Made by a program: the position numbers and the translations under genes. From Acidimicrobiia bacterium (GTDB taxonomy: Bacteria; Actinomycetota; Acidimicrobiia; Acidimicrobiales; Ilumatobacteraceae), in contig JACCUL010000164.1 of NCBI GenBank assembly GCA_013811855.1, forward strand, positions 1 to 13,192: 13,192 nucleotides of DNA, written 5' to 3'. Positions within the stretch are counted from its first letter, which is position 1. Each line of letters starts with the position of its first letter. The notes beneath the pieces were generated by a model. That model was not told where the DNA came from and did not search any database. It worked only from the letters and a program-made list of their open reading frames with translations. Positions 1 through 8,006 of this stretch are shown piece by piece.

Positions 1-818
1 GCGCCGGCGAGCGCGGCGCGCATCGCATCGGCGGACGGGAACCGCGCCGCCGGATCCTTGGCCATGGCGCGGGCGACCACGTCGGCGACATGGTCGGGAA
101 CGTCCGGTCGGCGGTCGCGCACGTCCGGGACCGGCGCGTCCCGATGGGCGATCGCCGTGGCCACGGGGGTGGGCGCGTCGAACGGTGGGTCCCCGGCGAG
201 CAGCTCGAACAGCAGCACCCCGGTGGCGTACACGTCGACGGCGCTCGTCACCGGGAGCCCGGTCATCTGCTCGGGCGCCAGGTATTTGGGCGTGCCGACG
301 AACTGCCCCGTCCCGGTGAGATCGCCGGCCACCTCGTCGAGCCGCTTGGCGATGCCGAAGTCGGCCAGCTTGACGTCGCCGTCGAGGGTCAACAGGACGT
401 TGCCGGGTTTGACATCGCGATGGACGATCCCCACGGCGTGGGCCGCGGCCAGGGCCTCCAGCACCTCGTCGACGATGCGCACCGCCTCGGCCACCTCGAA
501 CGGCGCTTCCTCGGCCAGGCGGCTCGCCAGGGTGGGCCCCCGGACGAGCTCCATCACGAGGTACAGGTAGCGCTCGTCCTGGCCAGCGTCGAAGACGGCG
601 ACGGCGTGCGGGTGGTGGAACTGCGCCAGGGCGCGGGCCTCGCGCACGAAGCGCTGGCGCACGACGGGATCGACGTGTTCGCCCGTGTCGTCGATCGGGA
701 CCAGCTTGACGGCGACGTCGCGCTCCAGGCGCAGATCACGAGCGGCGACGACGCGAGCCATCCCGCCCCGCCCGAGCGGCGCGCCGAGCTCGTAGCGTCC
801 GCCGACCACCTCAGCCAT
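1..818 (-). CDS. Serine/threonine protein kinase, PknB-like (C-terminus beyond left edge)
   Basis: Transfers phosphate from ATP to Ser/Thr of target proteins. The 272 visible residues are a complete Hanks-type kinase domain: glycine loop GRGGMA (17-22), ATP-binding Lys in VAVK (K38), catalytic loop HRDVKPGN (133-140, D135), DFG (153-155), the activation segment up to GTPKYLAPE (APE 181-183), and the C-lobe Asp in SAVDVYATG. All catalytic residues are present, so it should be active. The frame is open at base 1. Actinobacterial relatives usually continue with a linker, a membrane helix and sometimes sensor domains, none of which can be seen here. The ATG at 818 is chosen because MAEVVGGRYELG is a typical kinase N-terminus and a -10-like TAGCGT ends 7 nt upstream, suggesting a leaderless mRNA. 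It is divergent from the nuclease gene. The targets are unknown. Confidence 0.93.
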   Translation of the reverse strand, partial: MAEVVGGRYELGAPLGRGGMARVVAARDLRLERDVAVKLVPIDDTGEHVDPVVRQRFVREARALAQFHHPHAVAVFDAGQDERYLYLVMELVRGPTLASRLAEEAPFEVAEAVRIVDEVLEALAAAHAVGIVHRDVKPGNVLLTLDGDVKLADFGIAKRLDEVAGDLTGTGQFVGTPKYLAPEQMTGLPVTSAVDVYATGVLLFELLAGDPPFDAPTPVATAIAHRDAPVPDVRDRRPDVPDHVADVVARAMAKDPAARFPSADAMRAALAG

Positions 819-825
819 CACGCCG

Positions 826-831
826 ACGCTA
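826..831 (-). promoter_or_regulatory. -10-like hexamer of the kinase gene (possible leaderless start)
   Basis: TAGCGT on the minus strand, separated by 7 nt from the ATG at 818. This spacing puts the transcription start at or next to the A of the start codon. No Shine-Dalgarno sequence and no convincing -35 box are visible. The same arrangement recurs before other genes in the window. Confidence 0.4.
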
Positions 832-980
832 CGGCCGACATCGGTGGGCCGGACGTCAGTCGGCAGCCCGTCGTGACGGCCGTGGCGGGACGTGACCGGC
901 GGGTGACCGGGACACGAAGGTCTGCCGGCACGACGGCCAACTGACGGGACGCGCCCGGATGGGGTGCAACACCGGTCGCC

Positions 981-986
981 TACCGT
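981..986 (+). promoter_or_regulatory. -10-like hexamer of the secreted nuclease gene
   Basis: TACCGT, 8 nt before the ATG at 995, with no Shine-Dalgarno sequence between. It supports the ATG at 995 over the upstream in-frame ATG at 959, which would put 12 residues in front of the signal peptide. Confidence 0.38.
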
Positions 987-994
987 CGGCGGCA

Positions 995-3055
995 ATGGCT
1001 GCCCTCACCCGCACACCCGCCGCGCTCGTCGCCGGGACCCTCCTCTCGACGCTCGCCATCACGACGCTGCCGGCACCCGCGGTGGCCTTCGTCGACCCGG
1101 CCGACACGGTGTTCGTCAACGAGATCCACTATGACAACGCCGGCACCGACGTGGGAGAGGCCATCGAGGTCGCCGCGCCCGCCGGCACCGACCTCACCGG
1201 CTGGTCGCTCGTGCTCTACAACGGCAGCGGCGGCGCCGCGTACACCACGCTCGCGCTCGATGGTGTCGTCGCCGACCAGGGCGGCGGGTACGGCACGCTG
1301 GCCTCCAACCTTGCGAGCAACGGACTCCAGAACGGGTCGCCCGACGGCATCGCGCTGGTCGGGCCGGGAGGGGTCGAACAGTTCCTCAGCTACGAGGGCT
1401 CGTTCGGCGCCGTGGGCGGAGCCGCCAACGGGCTGACGTCGACCGACATCGGCGTCGCCGAGACGGGCGTGGAGCCCATCGGCGGGTCGCTCCACCTGAC
1501 CGGCACCGGCGACACCTACGGCGACTTCAGCTGGTCGGCCACGACGACGAGCTCGTTCGGCGCCGTGAACGCCGGCCAGACGTTCACCACCGACGGCCCG
1601 GCCGTTCCTGTCGCCTCGTGCCCCGGCACGCTGACCACGACCGCCGGCACGCCGGCGTCGGCCGATGTGTCGGCGACCGACGCCGACAGCGCCATCGTCA
1701 CGATCCGGATCACGTCGGCGCCCGTCGCCGGCATCACACTCACGGAGACCGATCCGCCCGGCACCGCTCGCCTCGACATTGCGGCCACGACGGCCGTCGG
1801 CAGCTACCCGGTGACCATCGAGTTCGTCACCGACGACGACCCGCAGCAGACGGCGTCGTGCACGATCGCCGTCACCGTCGAGGCGCCGCCGGCGATGGTG
1901 AAGATCTCCGAGATCCAGGGCCACGGCGCCACCACACCGCTCGACGGGCAGGACGTCGTCGTCAGCGCCGTCGTGACGTCGCTCTTCACGAGCCGGGACG
2001 TGCTCGACGGCTTCTTCGTGCAGGAGGAGGACGTCGACGCCGACGCGTCAATCGCCACGTCCGAGGGCCTGTTCGTCTTCTGCCGGGGCAACTGCCCGGC
2101 CGACCTCCTCGTCGGCGATCTCGTCGAGGTCCGCGGCGAGGCCGACGACTTCAACGGCATGACCCAGATCAACGCCAGCCCTTCCGCTGGTGGCGTCATC
2201 ACCACCGTCTCCCGCGGCAACGCCCTGCCGACGGCGGTCGAGGCGGCGTTGCCCGCCGGAGCGTCGACGCGGGCCGAGGCCACGTACGAGCCGATCGAGG
2301 GGATGGTCGTCACGTTCACCGTCCCGCTCGTGGTCACCGAGTACTTCGAGCTGGCCCGCTTCGGGCAGCTCGTCCTGGCCGCCGGTGACCGGGCGTACCA
2401 GTTCACTCACGACAACGCGCCGGATCCGGCCGGGTCCAGCGCCCACCTCGCTGCGCTCGACACCCGGCGGATCTACCTCGACGACGACAACAACGACCAG
2501 AACGACGCCATCAGCGACGGTCCCGGCGAGCCGTACCCGTACCCGGCCGGCGGGTTGGCCGTCGACAACCGGGTGCGCAGCGGCGACCGCATCGACGAGC
2601 TCACCGGCGTGATGCACTGGTCGTTCGCCGGATTCGCTCCCAACGCGTGGCGGGTCCGGCCGATCCAGGGTCGCGACTACACGTTCACGTCGACCAACCC
2701 CGCTCCGGCGGCGCCGGCGCCGGTGGGCGGCACGTTGCGCGTCGCCCGTACAACGTCCTCAACTTCTTCACGACCATCGACACGACGTCCGGCAATAGCG
2801 GCCCGTGCGGCCCGTCGGGCACCCTCGACTGCCGCGGCGCCGACTCGGCGGCCGAGCTGGCCCAGCAGCAGGCCAAGATCGTCGCCGCGCTGGCGGCGAT
2901 GGACGCCCACGTGGTCGGCCTCATCGAGATCCAGAACGACGACGGCGCATCGACGCAGGCGCTCGTCGACGCCCTCAACGCCACCACGTCACCAGGCCGC
3001 TACGCGGCCATCGACACCGGCACCATCGGCGGGGACGCCATCAAGGTCGCCCTGA
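995..3055 (+). CDS. Secreted ExeM/NucH-type nuclease, N-terminal part (frame broken at 2746)
   Basis: Upstream piece of an extracellular nuclease whose catalytic domain lies in the next frame. Residues 1-31 are a signal peptide ending in AVA, with probable cleavage before FVDP. Residues 38-196 resemble a lamin-tail domain (FVNEIHYDNAG, later DLTGWSLVLYNG), common in secreted nucleases. Residues 205-296 are an Ig-like region with Cys209 and Cys289, which may form a disulfide. Residues 302-565 (start VKISEIQG, later DGFFVQEED, LVGDLVEVRGE) match the OB-fold region that precedes the nuclease domain in ExeM/YhcR-like proteins. Recognisable sequence stops at GGTLRVA (residues 578-584, ending at 2746). 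From 2747 to the stop at 3055 the translation is Ser/Arg-rich and resembles nothing, as expected of out-of-frame reading. The ATG at 995 is preferred for its signal peptide. As read, this piece has no catalytic centre. Confidence 0.8.
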   Translation: MAALTRTPAALVAGTLLSTLAITTLPAPAVAFVDPADTVFVNEIHYDNAGTDVGEAIEVAAPAGTDLTGWSLVLYNGSGGAAYTTLALDGVVADQGGGYGTLASNLASNGLQNGSPDGIALVGPGGVEQFLSYEGSFGAVGGAANGLTSTDIGVAETGVEPIGGSLHLTGTGDTYGDFSWSATTTSSFGAVNAGQTFTTDGPAVPVASCPGTLTTTAGTPASADVSATDADSAIVTIRITSAPVAGITLTETDPPGTARLDIAATTAVGSYPVTIEFVTDDDPQQTASCTIAVTVEAPPAMVKISEIQGHGATTPLDGQDVVVSAVVTSLFTSRDVLDGFFVQEEDVDADASIATSEGLFVFCRGNCPADLLVGDLVEVRGEADDFNGMTQINASPSAGGVITTVSRGNALPTAVEAALPAGASTRAEATYEPIEGMVVTFTVPLVVTEYFELARFGQLVLAAGDRAYQFTHDNAPDPAGSSAHLAALDTRRIYLDDDNNDQNDAISDGPGEPYPYPAGGLAVDNRVRSGDRIDELTGVMHWSFAGFAPNAWRVRPIQGRDYTFTSTNPAPAAPAPVGGTLRVARTTSSTSSRPSTRRPAIAARAARRAPSTAAAPTRRPSWPSSRPRSSPRWRRWTPTWSASSRSRTTTAHRRRRSSTPSTPPRHQAATRPSTPAPSAGTPSRSP

Positions 3056-4098
3056 TCTACCAGCCGGCGATCGTCCAGCTCGTCGGGCCGTTCGCCATCC
3101 TCGACAGCAGCGTCGACCCGCGTTTCATCGACACGCTCAACCGGCCGGTGCTGATCCAGACGTTCGAGCAGGTGGCCGACGGCGAGCGGTTCACCGTGGC
3201 CGTCAACCACCTGAAGTCGAAGGGGTCGAGCTGCGCCAGTGTCGGTGATCCGGATCTCGGCGACGGCCAGGGCAACTGCTCAGTGACCCGGACCAACGCG
3301 GCCGCCGCGCTCGCCGACTACCTCGCTGCCGATCCGACCGGCAGCGGTGACCCGGACTTCCTGATCGTCGGCGATCTCAACTCGTACCGCAGGGAGGTCC
3401 CGATCACCACGCTCGTCGGCCACGGCTACGTGGACCTGATCGAGCAGTTCGTCGGCGACGACGCGTACAGCTTCCTGTTCGACGGGCAACTCGGCTACCT
3501 CGACCACGCGCTGGCCATCGGGGCACTGGCTGGTCAGGTCACCGGCGTGGCCGAGTGGGCGATCAACGCCGACGAGGTGCCGCTGTTCGACTATAACGAC
3601 ACGATCGCCGACCCCGGCGAGTCCTCGTTCGAGCGGGAGTCGGCAGCACGGCCGCTCGCCTCCACCGATCCGCGGCGCTCCTCCGACCACAACCCGCTGC
3701 TCGTCGGCCTCGACCTCGACGCCACGCCGAACACGCTGGCCGTCGACGACGCCGTCATCGTCACCCGTCGAGGCGGCGGTGGCGGCTTGGCCATGGCGGC
3801 CCACGTGATCGGCGAGTCGTTCACCACCTGTCCGACCGTCGCGCTGGCCGTCGAGGGCGTCGACGTCGTGCGGGCGACGTTGAACAGGGTGCGCCGCAGT
3901 TCGGTCTGCGCCCGGCTGACCAACGTCGGGCTCGTCACGTTCGACCTCGCCGTCGGTGCCTTCGGCGCGGCCGTGCGGCTCCCGAACACGTTCGTCCTGG
4001 CGGACACGACCGTGACCTTCGAGCTGACCGTCGACGGGGACCGCTTTACCGCCGACGTCACCGGTACCCGCCGCGGCGCCATCTGGATCGCCGACTGA
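2647..4098 (+). CDS. Secreted ExeM/NucH-type nuclease, catalytic part (second frame of the broken gene)
   Basis: Endonuclease/exonuclease/phosphatase (EEP) domain, likely to degrade extracellular DNA or RNA with divalent metal. Coordinates are those of the open frame from a GTG at 2647, but family-like sequence begins only at YNVLNFFTT (from 2749), so that GTG is probably not a true start. If one base is restored after 2746, the joined protein has about 1034 residues. EEP motifs in that numbering: Asn in YNVLNFF, E645 in LIEIQND, H739 in VNHLKSKG, D794 and N796 in VGDLNSY, LDH in GYLDHAL, and D898-H899 in SSDHNPLL. All are intact. Residues from about 912 on form a C-terminal domain I cannot assign (rich in V and T, two Cys, ending RRGAIWIAD). 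There is no LPXTG motif or C-terminal helix, so release from the cell is likely. Without the first frame this piece has no signal peptide. Confidence 0.8.
   Translation: MAGPADPGSRLHVHVDQPRSGGAGAGGRHVARRPYNVLNFFTTIDTTSGNSGPCGPSGTLDCRGADSAAELAQQQAKIVAALAAMDAHVVGLIEIQNDDGASTQALVDALNATTSPGRYAAIDTGTIGGDAIKVALIYQPAIVQLVGPFAILDSSVDPRFIDTLNRPVLIQTFEQVADGERFTVAVNHLKSKGSSCASVGDPDLGDGQGNCSVTRTNAAAALADYLAADPTGSGDPDFLIVGDLNSYRREVPITTLVGHGYVDLIEQFVGDDAYSFLFDGQLGYLDHALAIGALAGQVTGVAEWAINADEVPLFDYNDTIADPGESSFERESAARPLASTDPRRSSDHNPLLVGLDLDATPNTLAVDDAVIVTRRGGGGGLAMAAHVIGESFTTCPTVALAVEGVDVVRATLNRVRRSSVCARLTNVGLVTFDLAVGAFGAAVRLPNTFVLADTTVTFELTVDGDRFTADVTGTRRGAIWIAD
2741..2754 (+). other. Frameshift site in the nuclease gene (one base apparently missing)
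   Basis: The frame reads ...GTC GCC (L-R-V-A), then CG, then TAC AAC GTC CTC (Y-N-V-L). Family members read continuously as VA-S-YNVLNFF or similar, so adding one base before CG (for example T, giving TCG for Ser) restores a single frame from 995 to 4098. No X XXY YYZ slippery heptamer is present, which argues against programmed frameshifting. A real mutation or a sequencing/assembly error in this GC-rich stretch are both possible. Confidence 0.82.
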
Positions 4099-4156
4099 AG
4101 GCGAGCTGAACACAATGTGAACCGGGGCTGCCGGGACGGTGGCCGGAAGGCTGCGC

Positions 4157-4162
4157 TATCGT
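4157..4162 (+). promoter_or_regulatory. -10-like hexamer of the small membrane protein gene
   Basis: TATCGT, 7 nt before the ATG at 4170, with no Shine-Dalgarno sequence between. It is likely the promoter of the small protein and the methyltransferase that follows it. Confidence 0.42.
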
Positions 4163-4169
4163 CCCGACG

Positions 4170-4394
4170 ATGCTCGCGTACCTCGATGGAGCCACTGGCG
4201 CCATGCTCGTCAGCGCCTTCGCCGGTGGCGCGGCCGGTGTCGGCGTCCTGTTCAGGATGTACGGCCACCGCTTCCTCGGCATCTTCTCGAAGAAGCACCG
4301 GGTCCAGGCCGACGAGGCCCAGGCGCTCCTTTTGGCCGACGCGGCCTCCCGGGAGCACGACGACGAGAGCGACGTCAGCGCCGACGCCCGCTGA
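4170..4394 (+). CDS. Small single-helix membrane protein with an N-terminal YLDxxTG motif
   Basis: 74 residues. It begins MLAYLDGATGAML, runs into a hydrophobic glycine/alanine-rich helix (about residues 8-30, GGAAGVGVLF), then a basic stretch (RMYGHRFLGIFSKKHR), and ends in an acidic hydrophilic tail. The start resembles small bacterial proteins beginning YLDPGTGS followed by one helix, whose role I do not know. From memory, unchecked, such proteins tend to lie near SAM methyltransferases and membrane sulfatase-like proteins, as here. The positive-inside rule puts the basic tail in the cytoplasm. The methyltransferase start lies 10 nt downstream, so the two are probably co-transcribed and coupled. 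The start is fixed by the TATCGT hexamer and the hydrophobic N-terminus. Confidence 0.72.
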   Translation: MLAYLDGATGAMLVSAFAGGAAGVGVLFRMYGHRFLGIFSKKHRVQADEAQALLLADAASREHDDESDVSADAR

Positions 4395-4404
4395 CTGCCG
4401 GCCC

Positions 4405-5817
4405 GTGGCGTCCACGGCCGACCCCGGCTCCTTCCGCGATCCGCTGTCGCGCGTGTTCGTCACCCCAGCCGGCATCCGGCGCGGGCTGAGCACCGAGGCG
4501 CTGAACGACTACCGGGCGCTCGCCACCACGTCCTTCTTCGCCCAGGCGATGATGCGTGGCGACATCGTCGGCACTCGGCTGCTGGACGCCGACGACGAGA
4601 CGGCCGCCATCCCCGGTGACTGGGCCGCCGTGCTGGCCCACGATCCGGTCGACGTCATTTCGTACCCGTACGAATGGCCGTTCGAGATGCTCCGCGACGC
4701 CGCCCGCCTGCAGCTCCGGCTGACCCGCGACGCGCTCGCGGAGCGGATGATCACCAAGGATGCCTCGTCGTACAACGTGCAGTTCGTCGGCACCCGGCCC
4801 GTCTTCATCGACGTGGGTTCGTTCGAGCGCTCCCGTCCGGGCGAACCGTGGGCCGGGTACCGCCAGTTCTGCGAGCTGTTCCTCAACCCCCTGCTCGTCC
4901 AGGCGTTGCGCGACGTCCCGTTCCAGCCGCTGCTGCGCGGGAGCGTGCACGGGATCAGCCCCGCGACGACGGCCGGTCTCCTGCCAGGCACCGGCCTGTC
5001 GACGAAGGGGGTGTTCACCCACGTCAAGCTGCACGCCCGTGCCGAGCGCCGCTACTCCGACGCCGACCAGCGCGACGTCAAGGCCGAGCTCAAACGGGCC
5101 GGGTTCGGGCCGGCGCTGATCGACGCCCAGCTGCGCAACCTGCTCAAGGCGATCGACGGGCTGACGTGGAAGCGGCCGCGCTCGACGTGGTCCGACTACT
5201 CCGAGCGCAGCCACTACGCCGACGCTGATCTCCAGGCCAAGGAGGCGGCGGTCGCGGCCGCCGTCCGCGCCCGGCCCGATTCGCTCGTGCTCGACCTCGG
5301 CGCCAACGACGGGCACTTCTCCCGCCTCGCCTTACGGGCCGGCGCCCGTTCGGTGGTCGCCGTCGACAGCGACCACCTCGTCGTCGATCGGCTGTACCGC
5401 GACCTGCGCGGGTCCGGCGAGCAGTGCATCCTCCCGCTCGTGCTCGACCTCTCGGACCCGTCTCCGGGACTCGGCTGGCGGTCGCGGGAGCGGCGGTCGT
5501 TCGTCGAGCGCGTCCGGCCCGACGTCGTGCTCTGCCTCGCCGTCGTCCACCACCTGGCGCTGACGAACACGGTGCCGCTCGAGGAGATCGTGGCCTTGCT
5601 CGCCGACTTCGGCGCCGACATCGTCGTCGAGTTCCCCCATCCCGACGACGAGAAGTCGGCCCTGCTGCTCAGACGCAAGCGCCAGGGCATCTTCGAGAGG
5701 TACAACGTCGCGAACTGGGAGCAGGCGCTCGCCGAGCGCTTCACGATCCGCGAGCAAACGACCCTCCCCGGCGGCACACGCACCCTCTACCGCTGTGCCG
5801 TTCGACCTGTTGGGTGA
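4405..5817 (+). CDS. Class I SAM-dependent methyltransferase with a long N-terminal domain
   Basis: 470 residues. The C-terminal half has a Rossmann methyltransferase fold: motif I VLDLGANDG (295-303), an acidic residue after strand 2 in VVAVDSD (D321), then DVVLCLAVVHHLAL as the motif IV region and a late strand DIVVEFPH. The first 280 residues (FRDPLSRVF, LSTEALNDYRAL, ISYPYEWPFEML, FIDVGSFE, WAGYRQFCELFLNPLL) form a separate conserved-looking domain. It may bind the acceptor substrate, which cannot be deduced. The GTG at 4405 is chosen because it follows the small gene by 10 nt and keeps the whole FRDP start. The frame stays open upstream to 4117, but that stretch overlaps the small gene and is Ser/Arg-rich. 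There is no clear Shine-Dalgarno sequence, so translational coupling is likely. An envelope or glycan substrate is my inference from its neighbours. Confidence 0.85.
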   Translation: MASTADPGSFRDPLSRVFVTPAGIRRGLSTEALNDYRALATTSFFAQAMMRGDIVGTRLLDADDETAAIPGDWAAVLAHDPVDVISYPYEWPFEMLRDAARLQLRLTRDALAERMITKDASSYNVQFVGTRPVFIDVGSFERSRPGEPWAGYRQFCELFLNPLLVQALRDVPFQPLLRGSVHGISPATTAGLLPGTGLSTKGVFTHVKLHARAERRYSDADQRDVKAELKRAGFGPALIDAQLRNLLKAIDGLTWKRPRSTWSDYSERSHYADADLQAKEAAVAAAVRARPDSLVLDLGANDGHFSRLALRAGARSVVAVDSDHLVVDRLYRDLRGSGEQCILPLVLDLSDPSPGLGWRSRERRSFVERVRPDVVLCLAVVHHLALTNTVPLEEIVALLADFGADIVVEFPHPDDEKSALLLRRKRQGIFERYNVANWEQALAERFTIREQTTLPGGTRTLYRCAVRPVG

Positions 5818-5839
5818 GATCGGCCGGAGACGGTCGATC
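5818..5839 (+). terminator. Hairpin after the methyltransferase gene
   Basis: An 8-bp stem (5818-5825 with 5832-5839, one G-U pair) with loop GGAGAC starts right after the TGA at 5815-5817. It sits in the 42-bp gap between convergent genes. No U-run follows, as is common for actinobacterial terminators. On the minus strand the stem has a mismatch, so it should act mainly on rightward transcripts. Confidence 0.45.
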
Positions 5840-5859
5840 GCAACGAACAGTTCCGCCTC

Positions 5860-7998
5860 TCAGCCGGCCGGACGGAGGACGACGGAGTCGCCCGTGCGCT
5901 CGACCTCGTAGACGGCAACGTCGTTGGCACCGTCGACGTAGAGGTCGGCGACCCAGCCGTCGAGAGCCCAACCGTCGCCCGACGGGCGATAGCCGCCGAG
6001 CACGCCGGCGATGCGGCCGTTGATCGCGGCCACCAGCTCGGCCTCGGGCGCGGCAGTCCCATCTTGTGCGTCGACTCGCCCGTCGAGCACGAACGGCGCC
6101 GTGGCCTCGGCCGTCGGCAGGTCGGCGAACAGGTCGGCCTGCGTCAGCGTGACCCGGTACTCGCTTGGCGCGCCGACATCCAGATCGCGCACCTCCCGAC
6201 CGACGAGGTCGCCGTTCACCCCGACGCCGGCCAGGCTGACCCAGTCGTCGCCGTAGTGGAACTGCTCGGCGCGGCGGGCGGCGATGTCGATCACCTCCTG
6301 CACGTCCGCGGACACCTTCGGCGCCACTGTGGCCTCGCTGCCGTCGAACAGCGAGTGGCCGTCGAACGTCCAGGACTCGTCGAGGGTCACGTCGAGCAGG
6401 TCGACCATCGACGGCAACACGTCGATCGTCGAGGCCGGCTCGTCGCGCAGGTCGCCGGTCGTCTGGCCCGGCGCCTTGATGAACAGCGGGATGCGGTACA
6501 CCTCCTCCCGGTTGGCGTCGGTGACCCGCATGCGACCGATGTCGGGCGGTGTCAGGTTGGTGCCGTGGTCCGACGTGACAACGATCATCGTGTCCCGCCA
6601 CGACGGGAGGGACTGCAGGCGGTCCACGAGCTCGCCGATTAGGCGGTCGGCGGCACCGAGCTGCATGCTGTGCAGCTGGTAGTCGAGTTGCTGGCCGAAG
6701 GCGTAGCCAGGGGCCGCCGGGTCGGTGATCAACTCCGGCGAGAACGAGGTGGCGATGCCGGACCGCGACAGCACCCAGGGGCGGTGGGGCAGCGCCACAT
6801 GAGCGAAGTACAGCGCCGGCTCACCGGTGATGCTGTCGATCTGCTCCTGGAGCAGCGCGGCCTGGCCGCGCGGGCTGCGTTGATCGGCGTCCAGGCTGAG
6901 CCACTTGGCGTAGGCGGTGCCGTTGTTGTCCTCCGTGCCGGCGGCTTCGGCGACGGCGAACGGGTCGTTCGGGTCGGCGGCCGCTTTGTCACCGCTGAAG
7001 GCGCCCCAGGAGATGTCGATCGGCGGCAGCTCGTCACGCAGGCTGCTCGGCAGCACTCGGTGGCCGTACACGATCGACGCGTCCTCCAACGCCTGGGCGA
7101 GCGGTTGGCGGGGCGGCGGCGCGCAGATCTCCGATGGGCACATGTCGGTGACGGACTCGTAGCGGGTGACGGGGACGTCTTGGCCGAGCAGGGTGAACAG
7201 GTTGCGGGGGTGGTCGTCGTACGTCGGCAGGTCCTCGTCGTCGCCGAGCTCGCCGGTCAGGATTTGCGGGACAGAGCGGTGGGTCAGGTTGTACTGGCTC
7301 GAGGCGTTGCGGAACCACGTGCTCACCGACGCCAGCTCGGCGAACCCCGGATAGCGCTCTTCGTTGATCGTGCCGCCGGCGCGCATGAACGTCGCCGTCG
7401 GCATCTCGTCGAGGATGATCAGGACGACCGGCGCCGTCAACGGCGGGACGTCCACGTCGCCGATCCCCGCCGTGCCACCGCCGGTCACGAGGTCGGCCGC
7501 CGGACTGGCGAACAGGAAGAGGGCAACGAAGCCGACGTTGGCCACCGACAGGTACGACGTGAAGAGCTGTGCGGGGCGGGCCTTGACGACGAGCACGCCG
7601 ACGAGCACGGCGGCGGCCACCGCGAGCAGCGTGACCAGTGCGAACGCGTCCACCTTGCGGGAGCGCAGGAACGCCAGCAGGAAGGCGGCGCCGAACAGGC
7701 CGGCGACGACGCCGAACACGACAGTGCCGGCTCGTCGGGTGACGAGCGTGGCGACGGCGGTCAGCAGCCAGCCCACGAGCGGGGGCACGATGGCCACGAC
7801 CAGGGCGAACAGCGCGATCTGCCCGCTTGCGTAGTTGCCGGCCACGAAGAATTGCGGGTTCTGGCCGAACAGGTCGAGCACCGGTTGGGTGATGGCCAGC
7901 GCGCTGAGCCCGGCGAGCATGAGCGCCCGACGCCGCAACGTCGGCCAGACGCTCGACCCGTCACCGGGTGGCGTGGTGACCGGCTCAGCCTCCGACAC
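5860..7998 (-). CDS. Membrane sulfatase/phosphotransferase-like protein (alkaline phosphatase superfamily)
   Basis: 712 residues. The N-terminal third has about five hydrophobic segments (25-44, 57-86, 93-111, 117-138, 149-166). From 188 on there is a sulfatase-like domain, probably outside the membrane. Metal and active-site motifs: VVLIILDEMP (D197), NLTHRSVPQILTG (239-249), HVALPHRPW (H405) and VVTSDHG (D477, H478), then YRIPLFIKAPG. Where FGly sulfatases have C-x-P-S-R, this protein has T-H-R-S, so Thr239 is the likely nucleophile. That favours phosphate, phosphodiester or phosphoglycerol chemistry over classical sulfatase activity. The GTG at 7998 is chosen because TAGCGT ends 8 nt upstream and G/C at third positions falls off before it. 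An ATG at 8106 would add 36 Arg/Pro-rich residues and leave 44 bp for divergent promoters. The substrate is unknown; an envelope polymer or lipid is plausible. Confidence 0.87.
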   Translation of the reverse strand: MSEAEPVTTPPGDGSSVWPTLRRRALMLAGLSALAITQPVLDLFGQNPQFFVAGNYASGQIALFALVVAIVPPLVGWLLTAVATLVTRRAGTVVFGVVAGLFGAAFLLAFLRSRKVDAFALVTLLAVAAAVLVGVLVVKARPAQLFTSYLSVANVGFVALFLFASPAADLVTGGGTAGIGDVDVPPLTAPVVLIILDEMPTATFMRAGGTINEERYPGFAELASVSTWFRNASSQYNLTHRSVPQILTGELGDDEDLPTYDDHPRNLFTLLGQDVPVTRYESVTDMCPSEICAPPPRQPLAQALEDASIVYGHRVLPSSLRDELPPIDISWGAFSGDKAAADPNDPFAVAEAAGTEDNNGTAYAKWLSLDADQRSPRGQAALLQEQIDSITGEPALYFAHVALPHRPWVLSRSGIATSFSPELITDPAAPGYAFGQQLDYQLHSMQLGAADRLIGELVDRLQSLPSWRDTMIVVTSDHGTNLTPPDIGRMRVTDANREEVYRIPLFIKAPGQTTGDLRDEPASTIDVLPSMVDLLDVTLDESWTFDGHSLFDGSEATVAPKVSADVQEVIDIAARRAEQFHYGDDWVSLAGVGVNGDLVGREVRDLDVGAPSEYRVTLTQADLFADLPTAEATAPFVLDGRVDAQDGTAAPEAELVAAINGRIAGVLGGYRPSGDGWALDGWVADLYVDGANDVAVYEVERTGDSVVLRPAG

Positions 7999-8006
7999 GG
8001 CGAGCG

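Noticed and set aside
2741..2754. Programmed -1 frameshifting in the nuclease
   Set aside because: No slippery heptamer is present and I saw no clear stimulatory hairpin; a missing base explains the break more simply.
4117..4404. Upstream extension of the methyltransferase in the same frame
   Set aside because: The sequence is Ser/Arg-rich and overlaps the small membrane protein gene, while the GTG at 4405 gives a full-length family-like start.
3280..4493. Leftward open frames opposite the nuclease end and the small membrane protein
   Set aside because: They have Arg/Gly- or Ser-rich shadow composition and no motif, and they overlap better-supported genes.
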